Source: CAJBVG01 sp044337515 (GTDB lineage: Bacteria > Bacteroidota > Bacteroidia > Sphingobacteriales > Sphingobacteriaceae). From it: a stretch of 7,623 nucleotides of DNA. The notes below the pieces were generated by a model. It saw only the letters and a list, made by a program, of their open reading frames with translations. It was not told the origin of the DNA and did no database searches. Location of the stretch: NCBI GenBank assembly GCA_044337515.1, contig JBIINK010000072.1, forward strand, positions 1 through 7,623. The letters run 5' to 3'. Shown here one piece after another: positions 1 through 6,827 of this stretch. Position numbers and translations under genes: made by a program. The stretch's first letter is position 1, and each line of letters starts with the position of its first letter.

Positions 1-96
1 CAAGGGAAAATGTTCCTCAGAAATTGTTGTTCGATATACGATTCGTATTTAAATGACGAAGAGAAAAGCAAACAGAGATTTAGTATGGCCGTCTAA
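1..96 (+). CDS. 3' end of an unrecognised gene (5' end outside window)
   Basis: Reading from base 1 in frame 1, 31 codons stay open and end at TAA (94-96). The visible C-terminus runs QGKMFLRNCCSIYDSY and then a charged stretch ending QRFSMAV. I do not recognise the family. Three things support a real gene end. The frame is open to the edge. The composition looks like normal protein (mixed hydrophobic and charged, not repeat-like). The stop sits exactly where an inverted repeat begins, the arrangement also seen at the other gene ends here. It would be convergent with dapA. The minus strand also has an open frame across these bases, but it contains no ATG and is preceded by an in-frame stop, so it is less likely. 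Confidence 0.4.
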   Translation, partial: QGKMFLRNCCSIYDSYLNDEEKSKQRFSMAV

Positions 97-150
97 TTTT
101 AAATTGTAAATTGTAAGTTGAAAATAATTTAAAATTTACAATTTAAAATT
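95..150. terminator. AT-rich 18-bp perfect inverted repeat between convergent gene ends, possible bidirectional terminator
   Basis: Bases 95-112 (aattttaaattgtaaatt) are the exact reverse complement of 133-150, with a 20-nt spacer. The element lies between the putative plus-strand stop at 94-96 and the dapA stop at 160-162, so a hairpin would form in both transcripts. The stem is almost entirely A/T and no clean U tract follows on either strand. Terminator function is therefore inferred from position and symmetry, not from a canonical intrinsic-terminator shape. Confidence 0.45.
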
Positions 151-157
151 TACAATT
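101..157. repeat. Heptamer and 14-bp direct repeats downstream of dapA
   Basis: The heptamer aaattgt occurs twice in tandem (101-107, 108-114), followed by a degenerate copy. On the other side, the 14-bp unit taaaatttacaatt occurs twice without a gap (130-143, 144-157). The two halves are reverse complements of each other, which creates the inverted repeat at 95-150. The array ends 2 bp before the dapA stop codon. Confidence 0.8.
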
Positions 158-159
158 AA

Positions 160-1038
160 TTAGTAGTTGTCTACCGCAGCCTTTAATTTCTTAATCACCG
201 CTTCGCTAGGTGCGCTTAATGGTAAGCGAACTGTGTCTCCACAGATGCCTTTCATTTTAAGTACTGCTTTAATTCCTCCTGGGCTACCATCAGCAAAAAG
301 TAAGTTGATGATGTCGGTAAGTTTGTAATGTAACTTACGGGCTTTGTCAAATTCGCCAGCCAATGCATATCTCGTCATTTGTGCGAAATCTTTAGGCCAC
401 GCATTACCAACTACAGAAATAACACCACTTGCACCTAAGGCAATTAATGGAAGTGTAATTCCATCATCACCAGAAATAAGCATGAAATTTTTAGGTTTAT
501 GTTTTAGGATGTACATCATTTGATCGATGTTACCTGAAGCTTCTTTTACAGCAATAATATTTTTGAAATCATTCGCTAAACGTAAAGTTGTTTCAGCGGT
601 CATGTTTGAACCTGTGCGCCCTGGTACATTGTATAAGATTACAGGTAGGGGAGAATGTTCTGCCACCATTCCATAATGCTGATACAATCCTTCTTGATTA
701 GGTTTGTTATAATAGGGAGCAACAGATAAAATTGCTGTAAATCCTTTTTTATCGAAGTGATTCAAGTAATCACATAACTCACGTGTGTAGTTACTACCGA
801 TACCCGCCACAACAGGTACTCTACCATCTACTGTTTCTAAGGTGATATCAAAAATCGCTTGCTTCTCGTCTTTCGTAAGCGTTACCGATTCACCAGTAGT
901 ACCCATCGGTACAACATAGTCAACCTTATTGGTAATTAAATTATTGATCAGCTTTTTGTAACTTTTAAAATCAATATTACCATCTGTGTGAAATGGTGTA
1001 ACTAGCGCAACACCAGTGCCGATTAATTTTGTGCTCAT
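160..1038 (-). CDS. dapA: 4-hydroxy-tetrahydrodipicolinate synthase
   Basis: This cytoplasmic enzyme condenses pyruvate with aspartate semialdehyde, the first committed step to diaminopimelate and lysine. At 292 aa it has the normal family length, and it covers the whole TIM barrel. The active site is complete. The Schiff-base lysine is K165 in VKEASGN, the proton-relay tyrosine is Y136 in YNVPGRTG, T47-T48 lie in GTTGES, and Y110 lies in PYYNKPNQEG. Two positions that in E. coli DapA are histidines of the lysine-inhibition site (H53, H56) are K56 and K59 here, while the equivalents of N80 and E84 remain (N83, E87). Weaker lysine feedback is therefore possible but inferred. The ATG overlaps the stop of the upstream DUF6913-like gene (ATGA at 1035-1038), so translational coupling is likely. 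No Shine-Dalgarno sequence precedes the start. Confidence 0.97.
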   Translation of the reverse strand: MSTKLIGTGVALVTPFHTDGNIDFKSYKKLINNLITNKVDYVVPMGTTGESVTLTKDEKQAIFDITLETVDGRVPVVAGIGSNYTRELCDYLNHFDKKGFTAILSVAPYYNKPNQEGLYQHYGMVAEHSPLPVILYNVPGRTGSNMTAETTLRLANDFKNIIAVKEASGNIDQMMYILKHKPKNFMLISGDDGITLPLIALGASGVISVVGNAWPKDFAQMTRYALAGEFDKARKLHYKLTDIINLLFADGSPGGIKAVLKMKGICGDTVRLPLSAPSEAVIKKLKAAVDNY

Positions 1039-1583
1039 TTTTTTAAGAGTTGAAGGTAATGGTTTAATTGATCAATATACGATTTCATGTCGGATCCTTT
1101 ATCATCAATCATAAAATCGAATGCGTTAACTGTGCTCATGTTGAATTTGCCAATACGCATACGCGCTGATGATAGGGAAGAGATATAATTCAAACTAAAT
1201 TGATTCGTATAATTTAAACTAATAAGTAAATCAAAATTCTTTTTGTAGAATTTTTCTATCAGTCCTTTTTTCGGACGATGGAAAAAATCGAAGTCGCTTT
1301 CGAAAATATAATGAGGATCTTTCTCTTGATCCTTGAATCGTTTTTTATAATCCTTGATTCCAATGAATCCGATGTATTCTACTTCCTTACCTGCTTTTTG
1401 TAAGCTGTCGATGTATTCAAGTGCTGTAGCTATATCTTCGTCGGTATGCGCAGCGAATAATACTCCAATAGTTTTTGCGTCCGAAAAGGGAACCGTTTCC
1501 CTGTGAATACGACGATTCAACAGATCACGTTTTAATTTACGTCCAGCAAAAAACTGCCCAATACTTCTAATTAACTTCTTCAT
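1035..1583 (-). CDS. DUF6913-like protein, function unknown
   Basis: I place the start at the ATG at 1581-1583 (182 aa, MKKLIRSIGQ). A longer frame reaches position 1610 but begins with TTG, and the extra nine residues add nothing recognisable. The protein resembles the Bacteroidota DUF6913 family. It has a basic N-terminus (residues 1-27), then an alternating beta/alpha layout: a strand at TIGVLFAAHT (38-47), a helix, VEYIGFIG (68-75), a strand at FDLLISLNY (117-125), then SLSSARMRIGKF (136-147), FDFMIDDKG (155-163) and a C-terminal helix DQLNHYLQLL. No catalytic motif, signal peptide or membrane segment is visible, so it is probably cytoplasmic. It lies 42 bp downstream of ligA, and its stop codon overlaps the dapA start. 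Family assignment is from memory of the sequence pattern. No function is claimed. Confidence 0.8.
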   Translation of the reverse strand: MKKLIRSIGQFFAGRKLKRDLLNRRIHRETVPFSDAKTIGVLFAAHTDEDIATALEYIDSLQKAGKEVEYIGFIGIKDYKKRFKDQEKDPHYIFESDFDFFHRPKKGLIEKFYKKNFDLLISLNYTNQFSLNYISSLSSARMRIGKFNMSTVNAFDFMIDDKGSDMKSYIDQLNHYLQLLKK

Positions 1584-1625
1584 CTTTAGAATATCCCCAA
1601 TGCTTTGCAAAGGTATTAAATATGT

Positions 1626-3650
1626 TTAATTAATAGAACTTTCGAGCATCTTATCGAGCTCATCTTCAGAAATAATTGGAATGTTTAGCTTTTGTGCTTT
1701 CTGTAACTTGCTTGGCCCCATGTTATCTCCTGCAACTAAGAAGTTTAATTTGGCAGAAATTCCACTCAATATTTTTCCTCCGTTGGCTTCAATTTTATCT
1801 TTTAATTCTTCTCTAGAGTATTTTGTGAATACTCCAGAAATAACAAAAGATTTACCAACAAGAAGTTCACTCTCTTTAATGATTTCTTTTTCTACTAATT
1901 CAAATTGTAATCCTTCTTCGCGTAAAAACTGAATAAGGAATTGATGCTCTTCTTTCGAAAAATAATCCAAAATACTTTGGGCTATGCGTTCTCCAATTTC
2001 ATCAACACCAATTAGTTCTTCAAAGCTTGCCTGCATTAAGGCTTCAATGTTTCTGAAAGCGTATGCTAATTTCTTAGCTACAGTTTCTCCGACATATCGA
2101 ATACCTAATCCGAATAATACTTTTTCGAATGGATTCTCTTTCGACTTTTCAATACCTTGAATAAGGTTCGTTACTGATTTTGCTGCGAAACGATCCAATT
2201 GCAAAAGCTGATGTTCGTTATCCTTTAGTCGATAGATATCTGCAATTCCTGAAATTAGTTGGGCTTGAAATAATTGCTCTATAGTTTCATCGCCTAAACT
2301 ATCGATGTTCATTGCTTTACGAGAGGTGAAGTGTTGCATTTTTCCAACAATTTGTGGTGGGCAAGCATCTTCATTCGGGCAGTAGTGATGGGCTTCACCC
2401 TCTTTGCGGACAAGCTTCTCGCTACATACAGGGCAATGTGTGATGTAAGAAATAATGGGTGAAAATAATTTTCGTTTATCTAAATTCACTCCGGTTATTT
2501 TCGGAATAATTTCTCCACCTTTTTCTACTTTAACAATATCATTTTCATGCAAATCCAATTTCTCAATTTGATCAGCATTGTGTAATGATGCTCTTTTTAC
2601 AGTTGTTCCTGCAAGTAATACAGGACTAAGATTCGCAACGGGTGTAATTGCACCTGTTCGTCCAACTTGGTAGTCTACAGATAACAATTCAGTTTCTACT
2701 TCTGCTGCTTTAAATTTATAGGCAATAGCCCATCGTGGCGATTTAGCTGTAAAACCCAATGCCTCTTGTTGGTCGTAACGATTTACTTTTATAACTATGC
2801 CGTCAATGTCGAAACTCAATTTTTCTCGTGCAGTTTCCCAATGTTTGATGTAGTCAAAAACCTCTTCGATATTTTTACAAAGTTTATAAGTTGGTGATAC
2901 TTGAAATCCCCAGCTTTTTGCTTTTTCTAAACTTTCATAATGAGTTTTAAACGATAGTTTTTCACCCAATAAAAAATACAAATAACAATCGAGTCCACGT
3001 TTAGCAACCTCTCTAGAGTCTTGCATTTTAAGGGTTCCTGAAGCAAAGTTTCTAGGATTGGCGAAAGTGCTTTCTCCTATTTCTTCACGATCTCTATTTA
3101 ACTCATCAAATGTATTACGATGCATAAACACCTCACCACGTATTTCAAACTCATCTGGGTAATCACTATTTTGCAATACCATCGGAATGGTATTTATGGT
3201 TCGAACATTTGCGGTTACATCATCACCTTTGCTACCGTCGCCTCTAGTTAATGCTTGCTTTAGTTTACCTTGCTCATAACTTAAGCCAATTGCTAAGCCA
3301 TCATATTTTAATTCACATACATACTCAAATTCTTCGGTGATGATTTTCTTAATACGTAAATCAAACTCGCTAAGCTCTTGTTCAGAATAGGTATTCCCTA
3401 AGGATAACATAGGGTATTTATGTGCTACCGTTTTGAAGTTTTTGGTAATGGTTCCACCTACACGTTGACTAGGAGAGTCGGCTGCTAATAATGATGGGAA
3501 TGATTTTTCTAAAGTTATTAATTCCTCTAATAGCACGTCAAATTCACGATCCGAAATCTCGGGTGCTGATACTTGATAATATAAATGGTTGTGTCGATGT
3601 AATTCCTTCGAAAGCTCCTCAATACGAGCTTTTGCCAATTCAATGTTCAT
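1626..3650 (-). CDS. ligA: NAD-dependent DNA ligase LigA
   Basis: LigA seals nicks in duplex DNA during replication and repair, using NAD+ as adenylate donor. The 674 aa match the usual family length (E. coli 671) and all domains are present. These are domain Ia with the NMN-binding segment (HNHLYYQ near 21-26, SDREFD at 33-38), the adenylation domain with catalytic K115 in CELKYDG, motif RGEVF (171-175), DGIVIKVN (283-290), the OB fold (about 318-400), a Cys4 zinc finger (C406, C409, C424, C430), helix-hairpin-helix repeats (about 440-590), and a C-terminal BRCT domain (about 595-674, GKSFVISGVF). In NMN binding, the E. coli H23 and Y35 positions appear as Y25 and F37, a conservative change. 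The ATG start gives the complete domain Ia. The 19 bp upstream lead directly into an 8-bp tandem repeat array, and no clear Shine-Dalgarno or -7 element was found there. Confidence 0.98.
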   Translation of the reverse strand: MNIELAKARIEELSKELHRHNHLYYQVSAPEISDREFDVLLEELITLEKSFPSLLAADSPSQRVGGTITKNFKTVAHKYPMLSLGNTYSEQELSEFDLRIKKIITEEFEYVCELKYDGLAIGLSYEQGKLKQALTRGDGSKGDDVTANVRTINTIPMVLQNSDYPDEFEIRGEVFMHRNTFDELNRDREEIGESTFANPRNFASGTLKMQDSREVAKRGLDCYLYFLLGEKLSFKTHYESLEKAKSWGFQVSPTYKLCKNIEEVFDYIKHWETAREKLSFDIDGIVIKVNRYDQQEALGFTAKSPRWAIAYKFKAAEVETELLSVDYQVGRTGAITPVANLSPVLLAGTTVKRASLHNADQIEKLDLHENDIVKVEKGGEIIPKITGVNLDKRKLFSPIISYITHCPVCSEKLVRKEGEAHHYCPNEDACPPQIVGKMQHFTSRKAMNIDSLGDETIEQLFQAQLISGIADIYRLKDNEHQLLQLDRFAAKSVTNLIQGIEKSKENPFEKVLFGLGIRYVGETVAKKLAYAFRNIEALMQASFEELIGVDEIGERIAQSILDYFSKEEHQFLIQFLREEGLQFELVEKEIIKESELLVGKSFVISGVFTKYSREELKDKIEANGGKILSGISAKLNFLVAGDNMGPSKLQKAQKLNIPIISEDELDKMLESSIN

Positions 3651-3668
3651 TTAGCTAAGATAGGGAAA

Positions 3669-3732
3669 ATGTGCAAATGCGTAGATATGCAAATGCGTAA
3701 ATGTGCAGATATGCAAATGCGTAGATGTGCAG
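3669..3732. repeat. Eight-copy 8-bp tandem repeat array (consensus ATRYGYAR) between porV-like gene and ligA
   Basis: Eight gapless octamers fill 64 bp: atgtgcaa, atgcgtag, atatgcaa, atgcgtaa, atgtgcag, atatgcaa, atgcgtag, atgtgcag. All fit purine/pyrimidine pattern RYRYRYRR and differ only by transitions at positions 3, 4, 6 and 8. A higher-order 24-bp unit (three octamers) is duplicated at 3685-3708 and 3709-3732 with a single a/g difference (3700 versus 3724). The array ends 1 bp before the stop codon of the porV-like gene and begins 18 bp upstream of the ligA start. It is therefore both the 3' flank of one gene and part of the 5' region of the next. Confidence 0.95.
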
Positions 3733-3733
3733 A

Positions 3734-4810
3734 TTAATTCTTTTGGAAAAAATCAATTCTTAGGGAGAAGATGTTAGAATACAAGGCGTCAGAAAGATTA
3801 CCAATGTTGGTTAGGGCGTAGTCGATGCTTACATTTTTCAATTTTACTCCAACCCCGAAATTTGGTTGTACAATGGTAGTTTTTGTGCCATCGAAATCGG
3901 TCGTTTTTTGGATGTTTCCAACACCTCCACGTAAAAACGCGATTTTGCGATAATCTAATTCTATACCGACGTGAGGGTCTATACTTACAGGGTCTGCAGA
4001 GATTAATACATTTCGTTGTCCGTCTGTTGTAATGTCGGCATCGAGTTCTGCTAATATTCCAATTTTAGACGATATTTTGGTATGGTAAGCAGCTCCTAAA
4101 ATGAGTTTCGGATTTGTAATTTCTATAGAGTTTTCTGGGATTTCGTTGCCTGTTCTAGTGAACACTTCTTTGGTGGCATCGTTTAAAGTATACGACCAAG
4201 TATTAAAGGTAGTACTAATGTCGCGGGCCATAGCAGCGAAGGTGAAATGAGGTAATTGGTACTGAGCACCAACATCGATTCCGAAGCCCCAAGATTTGGC
4301 AAAATCGCCGACACGTCTATTGATTACTTTTACACTTCCACCTATACTCAAACGTTCATTTTTCATTTTACGAGCATAGCTTCCTAAAAAAGCATAATCG
4401 ATTGCAGAAAATGAACTAATTCTATCGTAATTGATATTTCCACCGGCATCAATTAGTTCAGTAGTATTTGGAATATCATCGACCCCAAAACGAACAATAG
4501 ATAGGGCGATGTTTGAACGATCATCAAGTTTATAGGCCACCGCACCGTAATCGTATTTTGCAATGTCTCCGAAATACTCCGCATGCATAAGTCCTAACTG
4601 CATATTACCCGACATTTGAGTTAGTCCGGCTGGATTCCAATAACCTGAGTGTACATCATTAGAGGAAGCCACAATGGCATTCGACATTCCGAAAGCGCGC
4701 GAGCCAACTCCCAGGGAAAGGAACTCATTACTGTACTTTCTGCTCTGTGCAATACTCATATTGCTTAACAAGCAAATCATACTAATACTAAGTAATGTTA
4801 TTTTTCTCAT
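3734..4810 (-). CDS. PorV/PorQ-family outer-membrane beta-barrel protein
   Basis: The 358-aa protein begins with a signal peptide: basic MRK, a hydrophobic core, and a likely signal peptidase I cut after SIA (residue 21). The mature N-terminus carries the family's characteristic block at about 32-63, SLGVGSRAFGMSNAIVASS followed by NDVHSGYWNPAGL. The rest consists of alternating short amphipathic segments typical of a 14-strand FadL-like barrel, ending in a terminal strand (NIFSLRIDFF). Family members include PorV, which carries cargo to the type IX sortase, and PorQ. The match looks closest to the PorV-like paralogues (sometimes called PorV2), not to classical PorV, so a role in type IX secretion is possible but unproven. 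The start codon lies within the end of the upstream AcpH-like gene (23-bp overlap), which argues for co-transcription. Confidence 0.8.
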   Translation of the reverse strand: MRKITLLSISMICLLSNMSIAQSRKYSNEFLSLGVGSRAFGMSNAIVASSNDVHSGYWNPAGLTQMSGNMQLGLMHAEYFGDIAKYDYGAVAYKLDDRSNIALSIVRFGVDDIPNTTELIDAGGNINYDRISSFSAIDYAFLGSYARKMKNERLSIGGSVKVINRRVGDFAKSWGFGIDVGAQYQLPHFTFAAMARDISTTFNTWSYTLNDATKEVFTRTGNEIPENSIEITNPKLILGAAYHTKISSKIGILAELDADITTDGQRNVLISADPVSIDPHVGIELDYRKIAFLRGGVGNIQKTTDFDGTKTTIVQPNFGVGVKLKNVSIDYALTNIGNLSDALYSNIFSLRIDFFQKN

Positions 4811-5486
4811 GGGCTAAATGCAGCGCTATTTCTTCAAATATAGTAAGATAATTGTGTTCTACTATATCCATTAAATCGGCAATATGATGATGCATTAAAC
4901 GAGTATCGTTTTCTGTAAAAAACTGCTGAGTTAATCGATATTGTATTCTGTTTAACGCATAGACTATCGTTTCATTGCTTTTGTAATTCAATAAATATTG
5001 AATGCTACAAAAACGTTCATAAAAAGTAGTAAAGGCTTCTGCATCCTCAATTTCATTGATTTTTAAGAAATGAATGATGATTTCTGGATCACATGCTGTA
5101 AGTTGTTTATAAAAGGACTTAGGGTCGATACTGTTGTTTTTTATCAATAGTGTATCTAAAATCAGTTCCAAGCCCACATGCCCAATCATAAATGGCTTTA
5201 CCTTATTATTTTCAAAAGGGATTAATCGCATCCGTTTGGATATAAATCTTGAATTCTCAACAAAGTAATTGTTTTCATGAAAGTAGTGGTCCACAGCGAG
5301 ATGCCGCTTCCAGCCTTCATAGATGGATTGCAGACGAGAATCTTTAGAATAAGCTGATTCGTGCTTAAATGGATGCACATTCCAACGGCGATTATGGTTT
5401 TTTACAAGATCGGGTAGGGCTATACCTAAAATATAATAAGGATCCGTACTTTGCTGATCGAAATAATAATGTGCTAAGTAGTTCAT
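4788..5486 (-). CDS. ACP phosphodiesterase-like (AcpH/DUF479-type) protein
   Basis: This 232-aa cytoplasmic-looking protein opens with MNYLAHYYF, close to the AcpH start MNFLAH, and shares its scattered His/Asp pattern. The candidate metal or catalytic residues are H6, D26 (GIALPDL), H62, D66-H67 (HLAVDHYFH), H103, E107 and D111 (IGHVGLELILD). AcpH removes the phosphopantetheine arm from acyl carrier protein and belongs to an HD-like all-helical fold. The similarity beyond the N-terminus is weak, so the substrate here is uncertain. It is slightly longer than AcpH (about 193 aa). A purine run, AGGGGA, lies immediately before the ATG, unusually close for a Shine-Dalgarno sequence. It is the first gene of the minus-strand run and overlaps the porV-like gene by 23 bp. 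Confidence 0.6.
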   Translation of the reverse strand: MNYLAHYYFDQQSTDPYYILGIALPDLVKNHNRRWNVHPFKHESAYSKDSRLQSIYEGWKRHLAVDHYFHENNYFVENSRFISKRMRLIPFENNKVKPFMIGHVGLELILDTLLIKNNSIDPKSFYKQLTACDPEIIIHFLKINEIEDAEAFTTFYERFCSIQYLLNYKSNETIVYALNRIQYRLTQQFFTENDTRLMHHHIADLMDIVEHNYLTIFEEIALHLAHEKNNIT

Positions 5487-5505
5487 TCCCCTGCGTTGTA
5501 TTTAT

Positions 5506-5513
5506 TATATTTG
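5506..5513 (+). promoter_or_regulatory. Bacteroidota -7 promoter element for tyrS
   Basis: TATATTTG matches the Bacteroidota sigma-A -7 consensus TAnnTTTG exactly. It lies in the 51-bp divergent gap, 24 bp before the tyrS ATG, which would give a 5' leader of roughly 15-20 nt. A convincing -33 TTG at the expected spacing is not visible, so the call rests on the -7 match and its position. Confidence 0.55.
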
Positions 5514-5517
5514 AAGC

Positions 5518-5525
5518 CTAAATTA
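5518..5525 (-). promoter_or_regulatory. Possible weak -7 element for the minus-strand AcpH-like gene
   Basis: On the minus strand this reads TAATTTAG, one mismatch from TAnnTTTG, 31 bp upstream of the AcpH-like ATG. No good -33 element accompanies it. It is offered because the gene must start transcription within or just beyond this short divergent gap. Confidence 0.25.
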
Positions 5526-5537
5526 ATGATTTAACCG

Positions 5538-6827
5538 ATGAACACGAATTTTGTTGAAGAACTAAAGTGGAGAGGCATGTTACACGATATTATGCCGGGT
5601 ACAGAAGAGCAATTGAGTAAGGCAATGACTTCAGGATATATTGGTTTCGACCCTACAGCAGATTCTCTACATGTGGGGCATTTGGTGCAAATCATGACTT
5701 TAATCCACTTTCAACGTGCGGGACATAAACCGTATGCTTTGGTAGGTGGTGCAACAGGTATGGTTGGCGACCCATCAGGAAAATCGGAAGAACGAAATTT
5801 ATTATCGGAAGATAGTTTGAATCATAATGTTGATTGTTTGAAAAATCAATTAACAAAATTTTTAGATTTTGAATCGGGTGCTACGAATGCAGCAGTAATG
5901 GTGAATAATTACGATTGGTTCAAAGAATTCTCTTTCTTGAATTTTATTCGTGACGTAGGTAAGCATATTACCGTAAATTATATGATGGCAAAAGATTCAG
6001 TGAAGAAACGATTAGAAGGTGATACCGGAATGTCGTTTACTGAATTTTCTTACCAATTGGTTCAAGGATATGATTTTTATTACTTGTGGAAACATCACCA
6101 ATGTTTAATACAAATGGGTGGTTCAGACCAATGGGGAAATATAGTAACAGGTACAGAATTTATTCGTAGAAAAGATGCAGGTGCTGCATTTGCGTTAACA
6201 ACTCAATTGATTAAAAAGGCCGATGGCACTAAATTCGGAAAAACCGAAGGCGGTAGTGTTTGGTTAGATGCAAATCGTACGAGTCCATATAAGTTTTATC
6301 AGTTTTGGTTAAACACTACCGATGTCGATGCAAAATCATACATCAGAATATTCACTTTATTAAGCAAAGAGGAAATCGAAAAAATTGAAGCAGAACATGA
6401 TGCTGCTCCACATTTACGCTTATTGCAAAAAGCTATTGCGAATGATATAACTGTTCGTGTGCATGGTGAAGAAGCATTAGAAATGGCATTGAAAACTTCT
6501 GAGTTTTTATTTGGTACAGGTGATTTAGCATTTTTGCATAAATTGACTAATGAGCAAGTTTTAGAAGTGTTTGAAGGAATTCCTCAATTTGAAATTTCTA
6601 AACAAGATTTATTTACGGGCATAAACATTGTTGATTTACTTGCAGAAAAATCGCAAGTATTTCCATCTAAAGGAGAAGCAAAGAAAATGATTCTTGGTGG
6701 TGGTGTTGCTATTAATAAAGAGAAAGTAAATAATGTTGAATTACTGATTGATCAAACATCACTTATTAATGAGAAGTTTATTGTAGCGCAAAAAGGGAAG
6801 AAGCAGTACTTCTTGTTAATATGTTAA
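5538..6827 (+). CDS. tyrS: Tyrosyl-tRNA synthetase
   Basis: This enzyme charges tRNA-Tyr with tyrosine for translation. At 429 aa it has normal bacterial TyrRS length. The class I catalytic core is intact: the HIGH motif appears as HVGH (45-48) after GFDPTADSL, tyrosine-recognition residues Y34, Y172, Q176 and D179 are present (SYQLVQGYDF), GGSDQWGNI sits at 194-202, and the KMSKS loop appears as KFGKT (232-236). An S4 RNA-binding domain fills about 360-429, including FPSKGEAKKMILGGGVAIN (375-393). The last codons (TTA ATA TGT TAA) coincide with the start of the downstream 8-bp repeat array, so the repeat supplies the C-terminal Leu-Ile-Cys and the stop. No Shine-Dalgarno sequence is visible. 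The gene stands alone, divergent from the AcpH-like gene and convergent with the LuxE-like gene. Confidence 0.98.
   Translation: MNTNFVEELKWRGMLHDIMPGTEEQLSKAMTSGYIGFDPTADSLHVGHLVQIMTLIHFQRAGHKPYALVGGATGMVGDPSGKSEERNLLSEDSLNHNVDCLKNQLTKFLDFESGATNAAVMVNNYDWFKEFSFLNFIRDVGKHITVNYMMAKDSVKKRLEGDTGMSFTEFSYQLVQGYDFYYLWKHHQCLIQMGGSDQWGNIVTGTEFIRRKDAGAAFALTTQLIKKADGTKFGKTEGGSVWLDANRTSPYKFYQFWLNTTDVDAKSYIRIFTLLSKEEIEKIEAEHDAAPHLRLLQKAIANDITVRVHGEEALEMALKTSEFLFGTGDLAFLHKLTNEQVLEVFEGIPQFEISKQDLFTGINIVDLLAEKSQVFPSKGEAKKMILGGGVAINKEKVNNVELLIDQTSLINEKFIVAQKGKKQYFLLIC

Noticed and set aside
1584..1610. N-terminal extension of the DUF6913-like gene to a TTG codon at 1608-1610
   Set aside because: The in-frame ATG at 1581-1583 gives a natural MKKLIRS start, and nothing supports the extra nine residues.
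1681..1932. 83-codon open frame on the plus strand
   Set aside because: It lies wholly antisense to the BRCT end of ligA, and its composition is what an antisense shadow gives.
3655..3662. TATCTTAG on the minus strand as a -7 element for ligA
   Set aside because: It has one mismatch to TAnnTTTG and lies only 4 bp from the ATG, leaving almost no leader, with no -33 element.
3669..3732. CRISPR array
   Set aside because: The units are 8 bp with no spacers, and no cas genes are nearby.
5487..5537. T-box or other riboswitch controlling tyrS
   Set aside because: The whole gap is 51 bp, too short for a T-box, and no structured leader is visible.
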